Notes under the pieces: model-generated | Database searches by the model: none | Told to the model about the DNA's origin: nothing | The model's input: only the letters and a program-made list of their open reading frames with translations | NCBI GenBank assembly: GCA_964574395.1 | Contig: CAZNNL010000018.1 | Location: 1 to 38,435, forward strand | Source: JAXGQD01 sp964574395 | Lineage (GTDB): Bacteria; Bacillota; Clostridia; Saccharofermentanales; Fastidiosipilaceae | Reading direction: 5' to 3' | Length of the DNA: 38,435 bases | Program-made: the position numbers and the translations under genes | In this document: one piece after another, positions 16,884-23,947 of the stretch | Position numbering within the stretch: the stretch's first letter is position 1 | Layout of the letters: every line of letters begins with the position of its first letter

Positions 16884-16910
16884 GTGCCAAATTAGTCGCA
16901 AATTTGGCAC
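16884..16910. other. Perfect 10-bp inverted repeat after the helical-repeat gene
   Basis: GTGCCAAATT (16884-16893) and AATTTGGCAC (16901-16910) flank a 7-base loop, 11 bases past the stop codon of the gene at 16921. There is no U-run on either strand, so it may be a stabilising 3' stem or weak terminator rather than a standard intrinsic one. Confidence 0.5.
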
Positions 16911-16920
16911 AGGCGATCCG

Positions 16921-17817
16921 CTAGCTTCCCCACCTTAAATCCTGAACCTCTCCCCCTAAGCGTTTAATGCTAGAAAGGGTTTCAGACAGCAAGCCTCTAT
17001 CCAGGCCTGCGGAGTTTTTTTCGACAAATGTCCTTAGCATAGGAACTGCTCTGCCATCACCGTAATCACCAAGGCAGATTACAGGGATGATTTTTTCTTC
17101 CATAACTTTGAAGGACTGTCTTAATAGTTGATAGATTTTGTCATCGGGGTGCTCTTTTCCCAGTTCAGTCAAGTAAACCAACAGATAATCGAGATTGGGG
17201 TTTGGCTTACTCGCTTGCAGAATGGCTTCAATGGCGGTCGTCAAGGCCGGAAGACTTTCGGCTCCCGCATAACTAAAATAAGATTTTAAAGCACTGGCAA
17301 AACGCTCATGCATTAAATTTGAATTTGTGATTGCATCAAGAATTGTCTGGGCTATGGAAACATTTTGCCATTGTCCTAGTAGTTCCAAAGTAACGCACTG
17401 GATGGAAAATGCATCCGCCTCAAGCATGTCATCTAAAGTGTCAAACGGCAGCGCAAGTGCTCTTTTCTCCAGCTCTGGCATGATACCTTCTGCCTGTCTG
17501 CCCAGCTGAATTTGAAAATACTCGGGTAATAAGGAATCGCAATTAGCAGCGAACACATCATAAGCAGAAAGTAAATCTTCACTTATACTTAGACCATCAA
17601 AAAATTGTGCAGGGCTTTCTCCTATTTCTAGCAAAACTTCTTCAAACCAAGAAGCCATGGCATTAAGCGTTTCTCGCTGAATATACTCTGCGTTATCATC
17701 TCTTTCAAACATGAGCGGATCACTTTGTTCACTAAGCTCATTAAATACGCGTGCTAAACCCGCATTATAGGCTTGGCATACAATTGTCGATTTCTCAAGA
17801 ATATCTTCTTTCTTCAT
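16921..17817 (-). CDS. Hypothetical protein with HEAT-like helical character
   Basis: I do not recognise a named family. The 298-residue protein is acidic and almost wholly helical in appearance, with no signal peptide or membrane segment. Leucine- and alanine-rich blocks recur every 30-40 residues from about 115 onward, and the C-terminal stretch (GDYGDGRAVPMLRTFVEKN, then LSETLSSIKRLGG) has the pattern of HEAT repeats, which usually mediate protein contacts. The ATG start follows GAGGT by 6 bases. It is preceded by the PTS terminator and followed by an inverted repeat and the tRNA promoter, so it is probably a single-gene unit. Two TGGCAAAA words lie in it. Confidence 0.8.
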   Translation of the reverse strand: MKKEDILEKSTIVCQAYNAGLARVFNELSEQSDPLMFERDDNAEYIQRETLNAMASWFEEVLLEIGESPAQFFDGLSISEDLLSAYDVFAANCDSLLPEYFQIQLGRQAEGIMPELEKRALALPFDTLDDMLEADAFSIQCVTLELLGQWQNVSIAQTILDAITNSNLMHERFASALKSYFSYAGAESLPALTTAIEAILQASKPNPNLDYLLVYLTELGKEHPDDKIYQLLRQSFKVMEEKIIPVICLGDYGDGRAVPMLRTFVEKNSAGLDRGLLSETLSSIKRLGGEVQDLRWGS

Positions 17818-17867
17818 CTTTTACCTCGTTTGCATTCGTTCAGTAACAATTCTAGACGATTTCACAC

Positions 17868-17903
17868 AAAAAAGAACTACCCCATGATGTAAGGTAGTTC
17901 TTT
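17868..17903 (-). terminator. Terminator of the PTS gene
   Basis: On the minus strand AAGAACTACC (17902-17893) pairs with GGTAGTTCTT (17881-17872), continuing into TTTT. It lies about 40 bases after the stop of the EIICB gene. Confidence 0.9.
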
Positions 17904-17944
17904 GTTTAGGCTATACAATCTTGACTAGCTATATTAAGTCTAGA

Positions 17945-19591
17945 TTAATCGAGTCCGAGTATATCTTTAACTTTGGTCAAAATACTTCCGACTCTTACGC
18001 CATAGATTACTTGTAGGTTCTTGTTTTCATTTGAACGGACAACGCCAATAGCCTCGAGATGCTGCTTCCATAGCGCGTCTTCAGCGACTAGTGAACCGTC
18101 TTTAACGGTTGCACGCAGGCGTGTCGCACAAGCAGTAACACTATCGATATTGTCCGGACCACCGAGTGCTTCAATGATTCTGGCTTCCAAACTCTCATCG
18201 GCAACGGCATCAGCAGATTCTGAAAGATCGCCCATTGCGGTACCTTTGTGCATTTCTTTGTACTCTTTCTTAGACATCAGCTTGACATCGCCCTCGTCGT
18301 CTCCGCGACCAGGTGTTTTCAAATTGAACTTCACAATCAAGAATCTGAAGATAAAGTAATAGGCTAAGAATGTTAGAGGTAAGAGGAACAATAAGGGCAT
18401 TGCTTGCACTTTGTGGGGTTGGAACAAGTTCGGGATCATAAAGAACAAAGCATGTCCGTTAATACTAATGGCGAACAGTTCAGCAACTACGTAGCAAAGA
18501 CCACAGAGCGGAGCATAGACCAAGAAATAAAGTGCCGGAGCGACGAAGAGGAAGGTATACTCAATCGGTTCTGAGATACCAACCAGAGCAAGGGTCAGTA
18601 CTGCTGGCACCAAAATTGACGCCAGTCTCTTTCTATTCTCTGGTTTTGAAGTCTTATAGAATGCGAATGCAGCACCTGGTAGGCCTGCCAGCTGGAAGAG
18701 AATACGTCCTGAGGTAAAGTTACGTGTGATATAACCTGTTGCGGTGGCACTTGCGGCTTGACCATTCATAATATTTCTTACACCCTCATAAAGGACGCCA
18801 TCAATCACCATCGTTCCACCGACTTGTGAATACTCAATCGGGAAAGCAATCAAGTGATGAATGCCAAATGGAAGAAGCATTTTATCCGCTGTGCCGAAAA
18901 GGAAGGTACCAAACAATCCTGTCGAACTTATAATGGAAGTAAGACCTTGTAAAGCAGTACCAACAAAAGGCCAGACATAGTAAATCAAAATACTAAAGGG
19001 TACGGCAAAAAGGGTGACCATGATGATGACAAACTTTGTTCCTTGGAAGAAAGCAAACATCGCCGGGAAAGTCGTATCAACAAAACGGTTGTGTAAAAAG
19101 GCAGCGGCTAGACCAGCTAGTAGACCTGAGAAAATTCCCATGTTATAGCCGAAGAAGCCAAGGGAGGTTCCCCACAGTGCATTAAAGTTCATCGCTGCAT
19201 CGTGTGTATACTTACCTGTTTCCATCAGCGCTTCGACGGTAGTCGTGTCAGCATTGAAGCCCATTGCACCCGCAAAGGTTTGGATACAACTAATCAGGGC
19301 CATATACATGATAACGCCTGAAAACGCAGCCCAGCCCTTCTCTTTTTTCGCTAAAGTAAAAGCAATTGCGACAGCGAACCACAGTTGCAAGTTATTCATA
19401 AACATAAAGCCTAGCGAAACCAACATGTTAACAAGCGTCGCAAGGATATTATCTTTAGGGATAACATAGTTCGTTAAACCTGCTCCAATACCAACATAGA
19501 AACCCACCAATACGAGCAGAATAATGGGCACCATCATTGCTCCAGAGAATGTTTGGAGCTTGGCTTGAATGTTCAGTTTTGACTTACTCAT
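17945..19591 (-). CDS. PTS transporter EIICB, glucose/maltose superfamily
   Basis: Sugar permease that takes up and phosphorylates its substrate at the membrane. 548 residues: the EIIC domain (about 15-430, with some ten hydrophobic segments, FGTADKMLLPFGIHHL near 240 and VGISEPIEYTFLFVAP near 340), a charged linker, then the EIIB domain (about 468-548) with phosphorylation Cys488 in TACATRLR. No EIIA domain is attached, so a separate EIIA-Glc-type protein must supply phosphate. ATG 19591 has GGGAGG nine bases upstream. A palindrome lies in the upstream region. The closest recognisable relatives are MalX/PtsG-type permeases; the substrate is not known, and no phospho-glycosidase is nearby. 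Confidence 0.92.
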   Translation of the reverse strand: MSKSKLNIQAKLQTFSGAMMVPIILLVLVGFYVGIGAGLTNYVIPKDNILATLVNMLVSLGFMFMNNLQLWFAVAIAFTLAKKEKGWAAFSGVIMYMALISCIQTFAGAMGFNADTTTVEALMETGKYTHDAAMNFNALWGTSLGFFGYNMGIFSGLLAGLAAAFLHNRFVDTTFPAMFAFFQGTKFVIIMVTLFAVPFSILIYYVWPFVGTALQGLTSIISSTGLFGTFLFGTADKMLLPFGIHHLIAFPIEYSQVGGTMVIDGVLYEGVRNIMNGQAASATATGYITRNFTSGRILFQLAGLPGAAFAFYKTSKPENRKRLASILVPAVLTLALVGISEPIEYTFLFVAPALYFLVYAPLCGLCYVVAELFAISINGHALFFMIPNLFQPHKVQAMPLLFLLPLTFLAYYFIFRFLIVKFNLKTPGRGDDEGDVKLMSKKEYKEMHKGTAMGDLSESADAVADESLEARIIEALGGPDNIDSVTACATRLRATVKDGSLVAEDALWKQHLEAIGVVRSNENKNLQVIYGVRVGSILTKVKDILGLD

Positions 19592-19720
19592 TCATTATTT
19601 CCTCCCACAAATAGAATTTTTCTGTTCTGTCTTGAGGATTTGAGCTATCCGTTAATAGAACAGATTGACTACAACAATATTATCATTCATATCGTCATGT
19701 AAATATAGCGAATGTGCGAG

Positions 19721-19737
19721 ATTGTTGCCGAAACAAT
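19721..19737. promoter_or_regulatory. Palindrome upstream of the PTS gene, possible operator
   Basis: ATTGTT-GCCGA-AACAAT is an inverted repeat with 6-bp arms. It lies 13 bases upstream of a possible -10 box TATATT (19707-19702) on the minus strand and would cover the -35 position, a place typical for an activator or repressor site. It does not match the CcpA cre consensus. Confidence 0.4.
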
Positions 19738-19763
19738 GTTGCAAAACTTATACTTTGCCAAGA

Positions 19764-21200
19764 TTATTCTAGATTCGTTCTGTTTTCTTCCATATTCGCT
19801 GCAAGCATTGTGGCAATTGCCACAGTGTAAATCTGTAAAAGTCTTCGTGCCGACGCCAAAGAAAAGCGTTCATCAGTTTCATGGGTACGCGGGTTTTCAC
19901 CAGGAAAGGTGGGGCCAAATGCGATGCCATTGGATAACGCACGCGCATAAGATGCAGCCCCTTTAGCTTGAGGCGCCGCTAATTTTTCTTGCATGACCTC
20001 TTCGTATGCGCTGCTTAACGCCTGAATTAATGGACTATCTGGAGCGCAATATAGCGGTGGCAAATCGCGAACGACAGCTACTGTAGCTCCATATGACGAA
20101 AGTAGGCTATCGAGCTCAGACCATAGAGCGTGTTTTGTCATAGTAATTGGGTAACGTATATCTATATGTAATCGGGAGGCTTCGCCATCTAAGCGAATAC
20201 CCGTACAAGACTGCGTAAATAAAGCCTTGTCCTTAGTATCAAGTATCGGATTATTAGCAAGAAGATTCTGACTACTTGTCCCTTCCTCTGAATAAAGATA
20301 CGATTTATAAAATTTCAGAATTGGTAGTTCAGAGAGTAAGGCGAAATCCAGACCATAGGCGCTAAAATCATCGAGCAGTAAATCCATGGCGTTTTTGCCA
20401 CGCTGAGGATTACGCGACAAGGCCGATACGCCTTCAAGATTAAAAGTACGCGTGCCTTTTTCTTCAGACGCCGTCACCTCAATTTTTGAACACACCTTGT
20501 TTGCTGCCTTGGGACTAACAATCTGTAAGTCCATTCTAGGAGCAAGTAATTGTTTCTCAGAATTCGGCTTATGGGGGAAGTCAATGACTAGGTCTAATAT
20601 GCCAAGTTCGTGATTGATAATGGGAAAATTGCCATCCGGACTAAAGGCAGCTATCGGTTGAATATTATTGGCAAAATAATGCTTTACACAAGCCCAACTT
20701 GTCTCTTCAGCCCCACCCGCAATAATACGAACAGGCTTGGAAAACTTATAGTTTATGTTTTTGAGGAGGTCAAGCGCATAAAGACAAAGTAACAAAGGTC
20801 CCTTGTCATCATTGACCCCTCTGCCGAATAAAAAGCCATCTCTTTCACTGAGGGTAAAAGGATCGCTGCCCCACCCGTCTTCAAATTTCGCCGGAACAAC
20901 ATCTAGATGTCCGAGCACAGCGACATACTCTTGCTCATGTGAAACATTGGCTGGGTAACGTGCGTCTATGGCAAAGCCTGCAAAGTCATGCACTTCAAAG
21001 CCACGTTCTGTGGCGATACGGCTAAAACAATCGAAAGCACCTCTAATACCCGTACCAAAGGGCGCTTCTGCAGAAGCGCTCTTTATATCTTGGTATGATT
21101 TGTGTTTGATGAGTAAAGAGAGGTCTTTTTGCCAATCTAATAGCGCATCATCTAAGAGAGGCTCTATCTGTGACAAGACCTTGGCTGCTAGATCACACAC
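19764..21200 (-). CDS. M20 family metallopeptidase (PepV/Sapep-like dipeptidase)
   Basis: Dinuclear zinc or manganese peptidase of the cytoplasm, probably a dipeptidase or a deacylase acting on a small amide. 478 residues. Metal and catalytic residues: VLGHLDVVP (His98 ligand, Asp100), GRGVNDDKGP (Asp131), GGAEETSW (Glu165 catalytic, Glu166 ligand), and a C-terminal His in PRTHETDE. Lid domain at roughly 185-380. Start GTG 21200, one base after the stop of the dehydrogenase gene, behind GGAAG. In this operon an M20 enzyme might release an amino acid or acyl group from an amide-linked substrate; that is inference. A simple dipeptidase remains the default. Confidence 0.87.
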   Translation of the reverse strand: MCDLAAKVLSQIEPLLDDALLDWQKDLSLLIKHKSYQDIKSASAEAPFGTGIRGAFDCFSRIATERGFEVHDFAGFAIDARYPANVSHEQEYVAVLGHLDVVPAKFEDGWGSDPFTLSERDGFLFGRGVNDDKGPLLLCLYALDLLKNINYKFSKPVRIIAGGAEETSWACVKHYFANNIQPIAAFSPDGNFPIINHELGILDLVIDFPHKPNSEKQLLAPRMDLQIVSPKAANKVCSKIEVTASEEKGTRTFNLEGVSALSRNPQRGKNAMDLLLDDFSAYGLDFALLSELPILKFYKSYLYSEEGTSSQNLLANNPILDTKDKALFTQSCTGIRLDGEASRLHIDIRYPITMTKHALWSELDSLLSSYGATVAVVRDLPPLYCAPDSPLIQALSSAYEEVMQEKLAAPQAKGAASYARALSNGIAFGPTFPGENPRTHETDERFSLASARRLLQIYTVAIATMLAANMEENRTNLE

Positions 21201-21201
21201 G

Positions 21202-22350
21202 TTATATCTTCCGCGAATCAGCCAAAATTCCAGTTAAAAATGTTCTATCACCAAAAGGTAAATGGTCTAACATTGGGTGGCCAACAATTTTTTCGTAAAT
21301 CGCGTTGTCAACACCAATGGATTCCAAGTCTTTTCTTAGCTTAATCGCAGTTAAAAAGTCTTCCATGGCAGAAGCAAAATCTGTTTCATCCGCTGATGCT
21401 GCGCCTGTATCTTTCATCAGCTGCAAGATTTCAGCAAATTGCATTTTGTATCTTTCCGTCGTTGCACGTAAGAAGGCTGGGTATACTATAGCCAGGGCTT
21501 CGCCATGTGGGACGCGGACATAACTACCGACGAGTTCGGAAAGTGGGTGCGGAGCTTCTGCCCCACCATTGGATAAAGCTTTTCCAGCCAAAGTATCTGC
21601 TAAGGACATCATCGTGCGCGCTTCAAGATTGCCTGGTTCTTGGTATGCTTTAGGTAAATATGTAAAAATCAAACGGAGTGCATTGAGCGAATCCATTTGA
21701 CTTAGAGTCGTGCTGTTTTTGCTAATAAAGCTTTCAAATGCATGTGTGAACGCGTCAAAGCCGCTCATCGCAGTCAGGCGTGGGGGCATGCTTAATAAGA
21801 GTTCGGGGTCCAAAATAGCTTCTTTAGCGAAAATGGCCTGGTGGTAGAACGTAAGTTTCTCACTATCATGTGTTACCACTGATGCCTGTGTAACTTGTGA
21901 ACCAGTACCTGAAGTTGTCGGGATAGCAATTAGAGGTAAGCAAGAAGCGCTTGGTTGTTCTGGATTTGAGAAAGGGCTGTTGTAAACATCAAACAAAGAC
22001 TGCCAATCTACAGTGTCTAATCCATGCGTGAAAGCCAAAGCCTTCCCGCTGTCGATGCTACTGCCTCCGCCAACTGCAAGGATGAAGTCAACCGGATTAT
22101 CTTTTAATAGTTTTATACCATTTTCGAGCATCGCTGTTTGGGGATCTGGTTCTACCTGATCAAAATGGATGTACTTGATGTTGGCGGCCGTTAAAAGCTC
22201 TTTCACACGGTCGTATAAAGGTTTTAAAGGTTCAGCATTCTCGGTAGTAACTAAACAACAGGTTTTACCATAAGGTTTGGCTATATCACCCAGTTCATTC
22301 AAGATGCCGGGGCCAAAATTAATACGCGTGGGTTGAAAATATCTAGACAT
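21202..22350 (-). CDS. Iron-containing alcohol dehydrogenase
   Basis: NAD(P)-dependent group III dehydrogenase of the cytoplasm. 382 residues. Nucleotide-binding GGGSSID (94-100) and PTTSGTGSQVT (144-154) are intact, and the four metal ligands of the family are present: Asp199 and His203 (GFDAFTHAFE), His268 (EAPHPLSE) and His282 (VPHGEALAIV). ATG start behind AAGGAG. It sits between the YitT gene and the M20 gene with close spacing, so it belongs to the operon headed by the epimerase-like gene. The substrate could be a short alcohol, an aldehyde or a sugar-derived carbonyl; the operon favours the last, but this is not shown by the sequence. Confidence 0.92.
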   Translation of the reverse strand: MSRYFQPTRINFGPGILNELGDIAKPYGKTCCLVTTENAEPLKPLYDRVKELLTAANIKYIHFDQVEPDPQTAMLENGIKLLKDNPVDFILAVGGGSSIDSGKALAFTHGLDTVDWQSLFDVYNSPFSNPEQPSASCLPLIAIPTTSGTGSQVTQASVVTHDSEKLTFYHQAIFAKEAILDPELLLSMPPRLTAMSGFDAFTHAFESFISKNSTTLSQMDSLNALRLIFTYLPKAYQEPGNLEARTMMSLADTLAGKALSNGGAEAPHPLSELVGSYVRVPHGEALAIVYPAFLRATTERYKMQFAEILQLMKDTGAASADETDFASAMEDFLTAIKLRKDLESIGVDNAIYEKIVGHPMLDHLPFGDRTFLTGILADSRKI

Positions 22351-22387
22351 GTTCTCTCCTTATTAGAAGCTCTGAAGGGCTGGGTTG

Positions 22388-23053
22388 TTAATTTTCTTGA
22401 TTGTCTGTAGCGGCTTTTTTATTTGACTTTTGTTGCCCGCTACTGATGCGAATTGTTGGGATAATGATTAATAGCGTTAAGAAACTAAATACGGATACTA
22501 AAACATTCTTCGCAACGAAGCCTGACAATATGATTATTAATCCGTCACAAATAAAAACGATGGTTGGTATTTGACCTACTTTGATGACTCTTTTTATAAG
22601 CATGGCAAGAAGATCTGTCCCTCCGGTGGTGCAACCGTGCCGCAAAGCAATGCCAATGGAAAGCCCAATCATCAAGCCTCCAAGCACCATGGCAATAATA
22701 AGTTGAACGATATAAGGAAGACTGGCACTCGGATTAATATTCGGGACTAAGCGGATAAACAAGGGAATCATCAGCGTAATATATAAGGTCTTGATACCAA
22801 ACTTTGAACCGATAAAAATCATTCCTAAAATCAGTAATGGGACAGAGACGAGTAGCGTCATGTACTCCAAAGGGATGCCGGTAACTAGTGAAAGAATAAT
22901 GGATAGGCCTGTCAATCCACCAGGGGCCAAGTCGGTATGCATAAAGAACATGTTTACCGTGATAGCTGTTAAAAGAGCACTTAAGCTTATCCATAAAATA
23001 TCAATTGCCCACTCTTTAGGGCTTAGTTTTTTCTTCTGATCACTAGTTGGCAT
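22388..23053 (-). CDS. YitT family membrane protein
   Basis: Integral membrane protein of 221 residues with five or six hydrophobic segments. It has the YitT/DUF161 signature: an early AITVNMFFMHTDLAPGGLTG (about 32-51) and RHGCTTGGTDLLAMLI (near 145). It ends after a short polar tail, so the C-terminal DUF2179 domain found in many YitT proteins is missing. The biochemical role of the family is not established; transport of a small molecule is suspected. It lies between the epimerase-like gene and the dehydrogenase, and may handle export or import for this pathway. Confidence 0.85.
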   Translation of the reverse strand: MPTSDQKKKLSPKEWAIDILWISLSALLTAITVNMFFMHTDLAPGGLTGLSIILSLVTGIPLEYMTLLVSVPLLILGMIFIGSKFGIKTLYITLMIPLFIRLVPNINPSASLPYIVQLIIAMVLGGLMIGLSIGIALRHGCTTGGTDLLAMLIKRVIKVGQIPTIVFICDGLIIILSGFVAKNVLVSVFSFLTLLIIIPTIRISSGQQKSNKKAATDNQEN

Positions 23054-23092
23054 ATAAATTCTTATCCTTTTACATAGGCTTCTTACCTAATA

Positions 23093-23119
23093 ACATGCGA
23101 TGCTTGTAGCATCGCATGT
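23093..23119. other. Strong intergenic hairpin in the epimerase-yitT gap
   Basis: ACATGCGATGC (23093-23103) and GCATCGCATGT (23109-23119) form a perfect 11-bp stem with a 5-base loop. No U-run follows on the minus strand, so it is more likely an RNA-processing or mRNA-stabilising stem that sets different levels for the gene before and those after it than a full terminator. Confidence 0.55.
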
Positions 23120-23128
23120 CTTCACGTT

Positions 23129-23845
23129 TTATTGGAGATTGTATTTTTCTGCTGCTGCGTCTATGGCCGCTCTGCAGCGTTTTACACCAGCGGTAATGCC
23201 CTCTGGATCTTTGAAAATAGCTGAGGAAAGCACAATAACATCTGGATTACATTCAATGAGCTTATCCATGTTGTCATGACGCAAACCACCATCGATTGCT
23301 AATTCGCATTTGGGATTTTTCTCATCAATCAATTTTCTGGCACGTTTTACCAAGTCAATGGCACTCTTTCTCCAGCCCCAGTTATCAGCACCGTCTGTTT
23401 CATCAACACCATGTGTAACGATATGTAGACGATCGATGTCATAGATGGATTCATCAACGAAGCAAAGCGGGGTATAGCAACCTAAAGTCAAACCAACTTT
23501 CAGATTACGCTCACGGCACCAATTGATAATGTAGGCGAGTTGTGCGCCAATGAAATGTTCAGCTGGCACAGTCAACATGTTGGCACCTGCTTCTGCAATT
23601 TGGTCGATAAACATGACATCCATGTCAACAGTATAAATATGGCACTCAATTGGTAAGTCAGTGTATGGACGCATGCCAGCAATGACTTGATGACCGCCCA
23701 TTAATTTCATGTTCCTTAAATCATGCATGTCTGCAGCATCGGAATGTATGTAATCAGCACCCGCATCACTTGCTTCTTTTACAATGTCAGCGATGTGACC
23801 ATAGTCCACATGGGCTAAACCCGCAGCAATTTTAATATGTTTCAC
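23129..23845 (-). CDS. Ribulose-phosphate 3-epimerase family protein
   Basis: A TIM-barrel enzyme of 238 residues expected to epimerise a ketose phosphate. The four metal-binding positions of the family are kept: His34 and Asp36 (IHSDAADMHD), His69 (ECHIY) and Asp185 (LAIDGGLRHD). The first motif is unusual, HSDAAD instead of the common H-x-D-x-M-D-G, and the phosphate-binding region near 205-212 reads VLSSAIF. It is therefore probably not the pentose-pathway Rpe but a paralogue for another sugar phosphate. Start GTG 23845, eight bases behind GGAGG. It has its own promoter and a palindromic site in the leader. It heads the epimerase-yitT-adh-M20 run. Confidence 0.85.
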   Translation of the reverse strand: MKHIKIAAGLAHVDYGHIADIVKEASDAGADYIHSDAADMHDLRNMKLMGGHQVIAGMRPYTDLPIECHIYTVDMDVMFIDQIAEAGANMLTVPAEHFIGAQLAYIINWCRERNLKVGLTLGCYTPLCFVDESIYDIDRLHIVTHGVDETDGADNWGWRKSAIDLVKRARKLIDEKNPKCELAIDGGLRHDNMDKLIECNPDVIVLSSAIFKDPEGITAGVKRCRAAIDAAAEKYNLQ

Positions 23846-23878
23846 GCTTTTTTCCTCCTAAAACATTCATGTTTGTCG

Positions 23879-23893
23879 GTCTCAACTTGAGAC
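23879..23893. promoter_or_regulatory. Palindrome in the epimerase leader, possible operator
   Basis: GTCTCAA-C-TTGAGAC is a perfect 15-bp palindrome lying just downstream of the predicted transcription start of the epimerase-like gene, a position suited to a repressor. Confidence 0.5.
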
Positions 23894-23907
23894 AAGATCT
23901 TAAGTCA

Positions 23908-23936
23908 AGTATAGGATTTAAAGACTGCTAATACAA
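23908..23936 (-). promoter_or_regulatory. Promoter of the epimerase-like gene
   Basis: TTGTAT (23936-23931) and TATACT (23913-23908) with a 17-base spacer on the minus strand, in the gap after the PRD regulator gene. Confidence 0.65.
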
Positions 23937-23947
23937 GAAATCCACTC

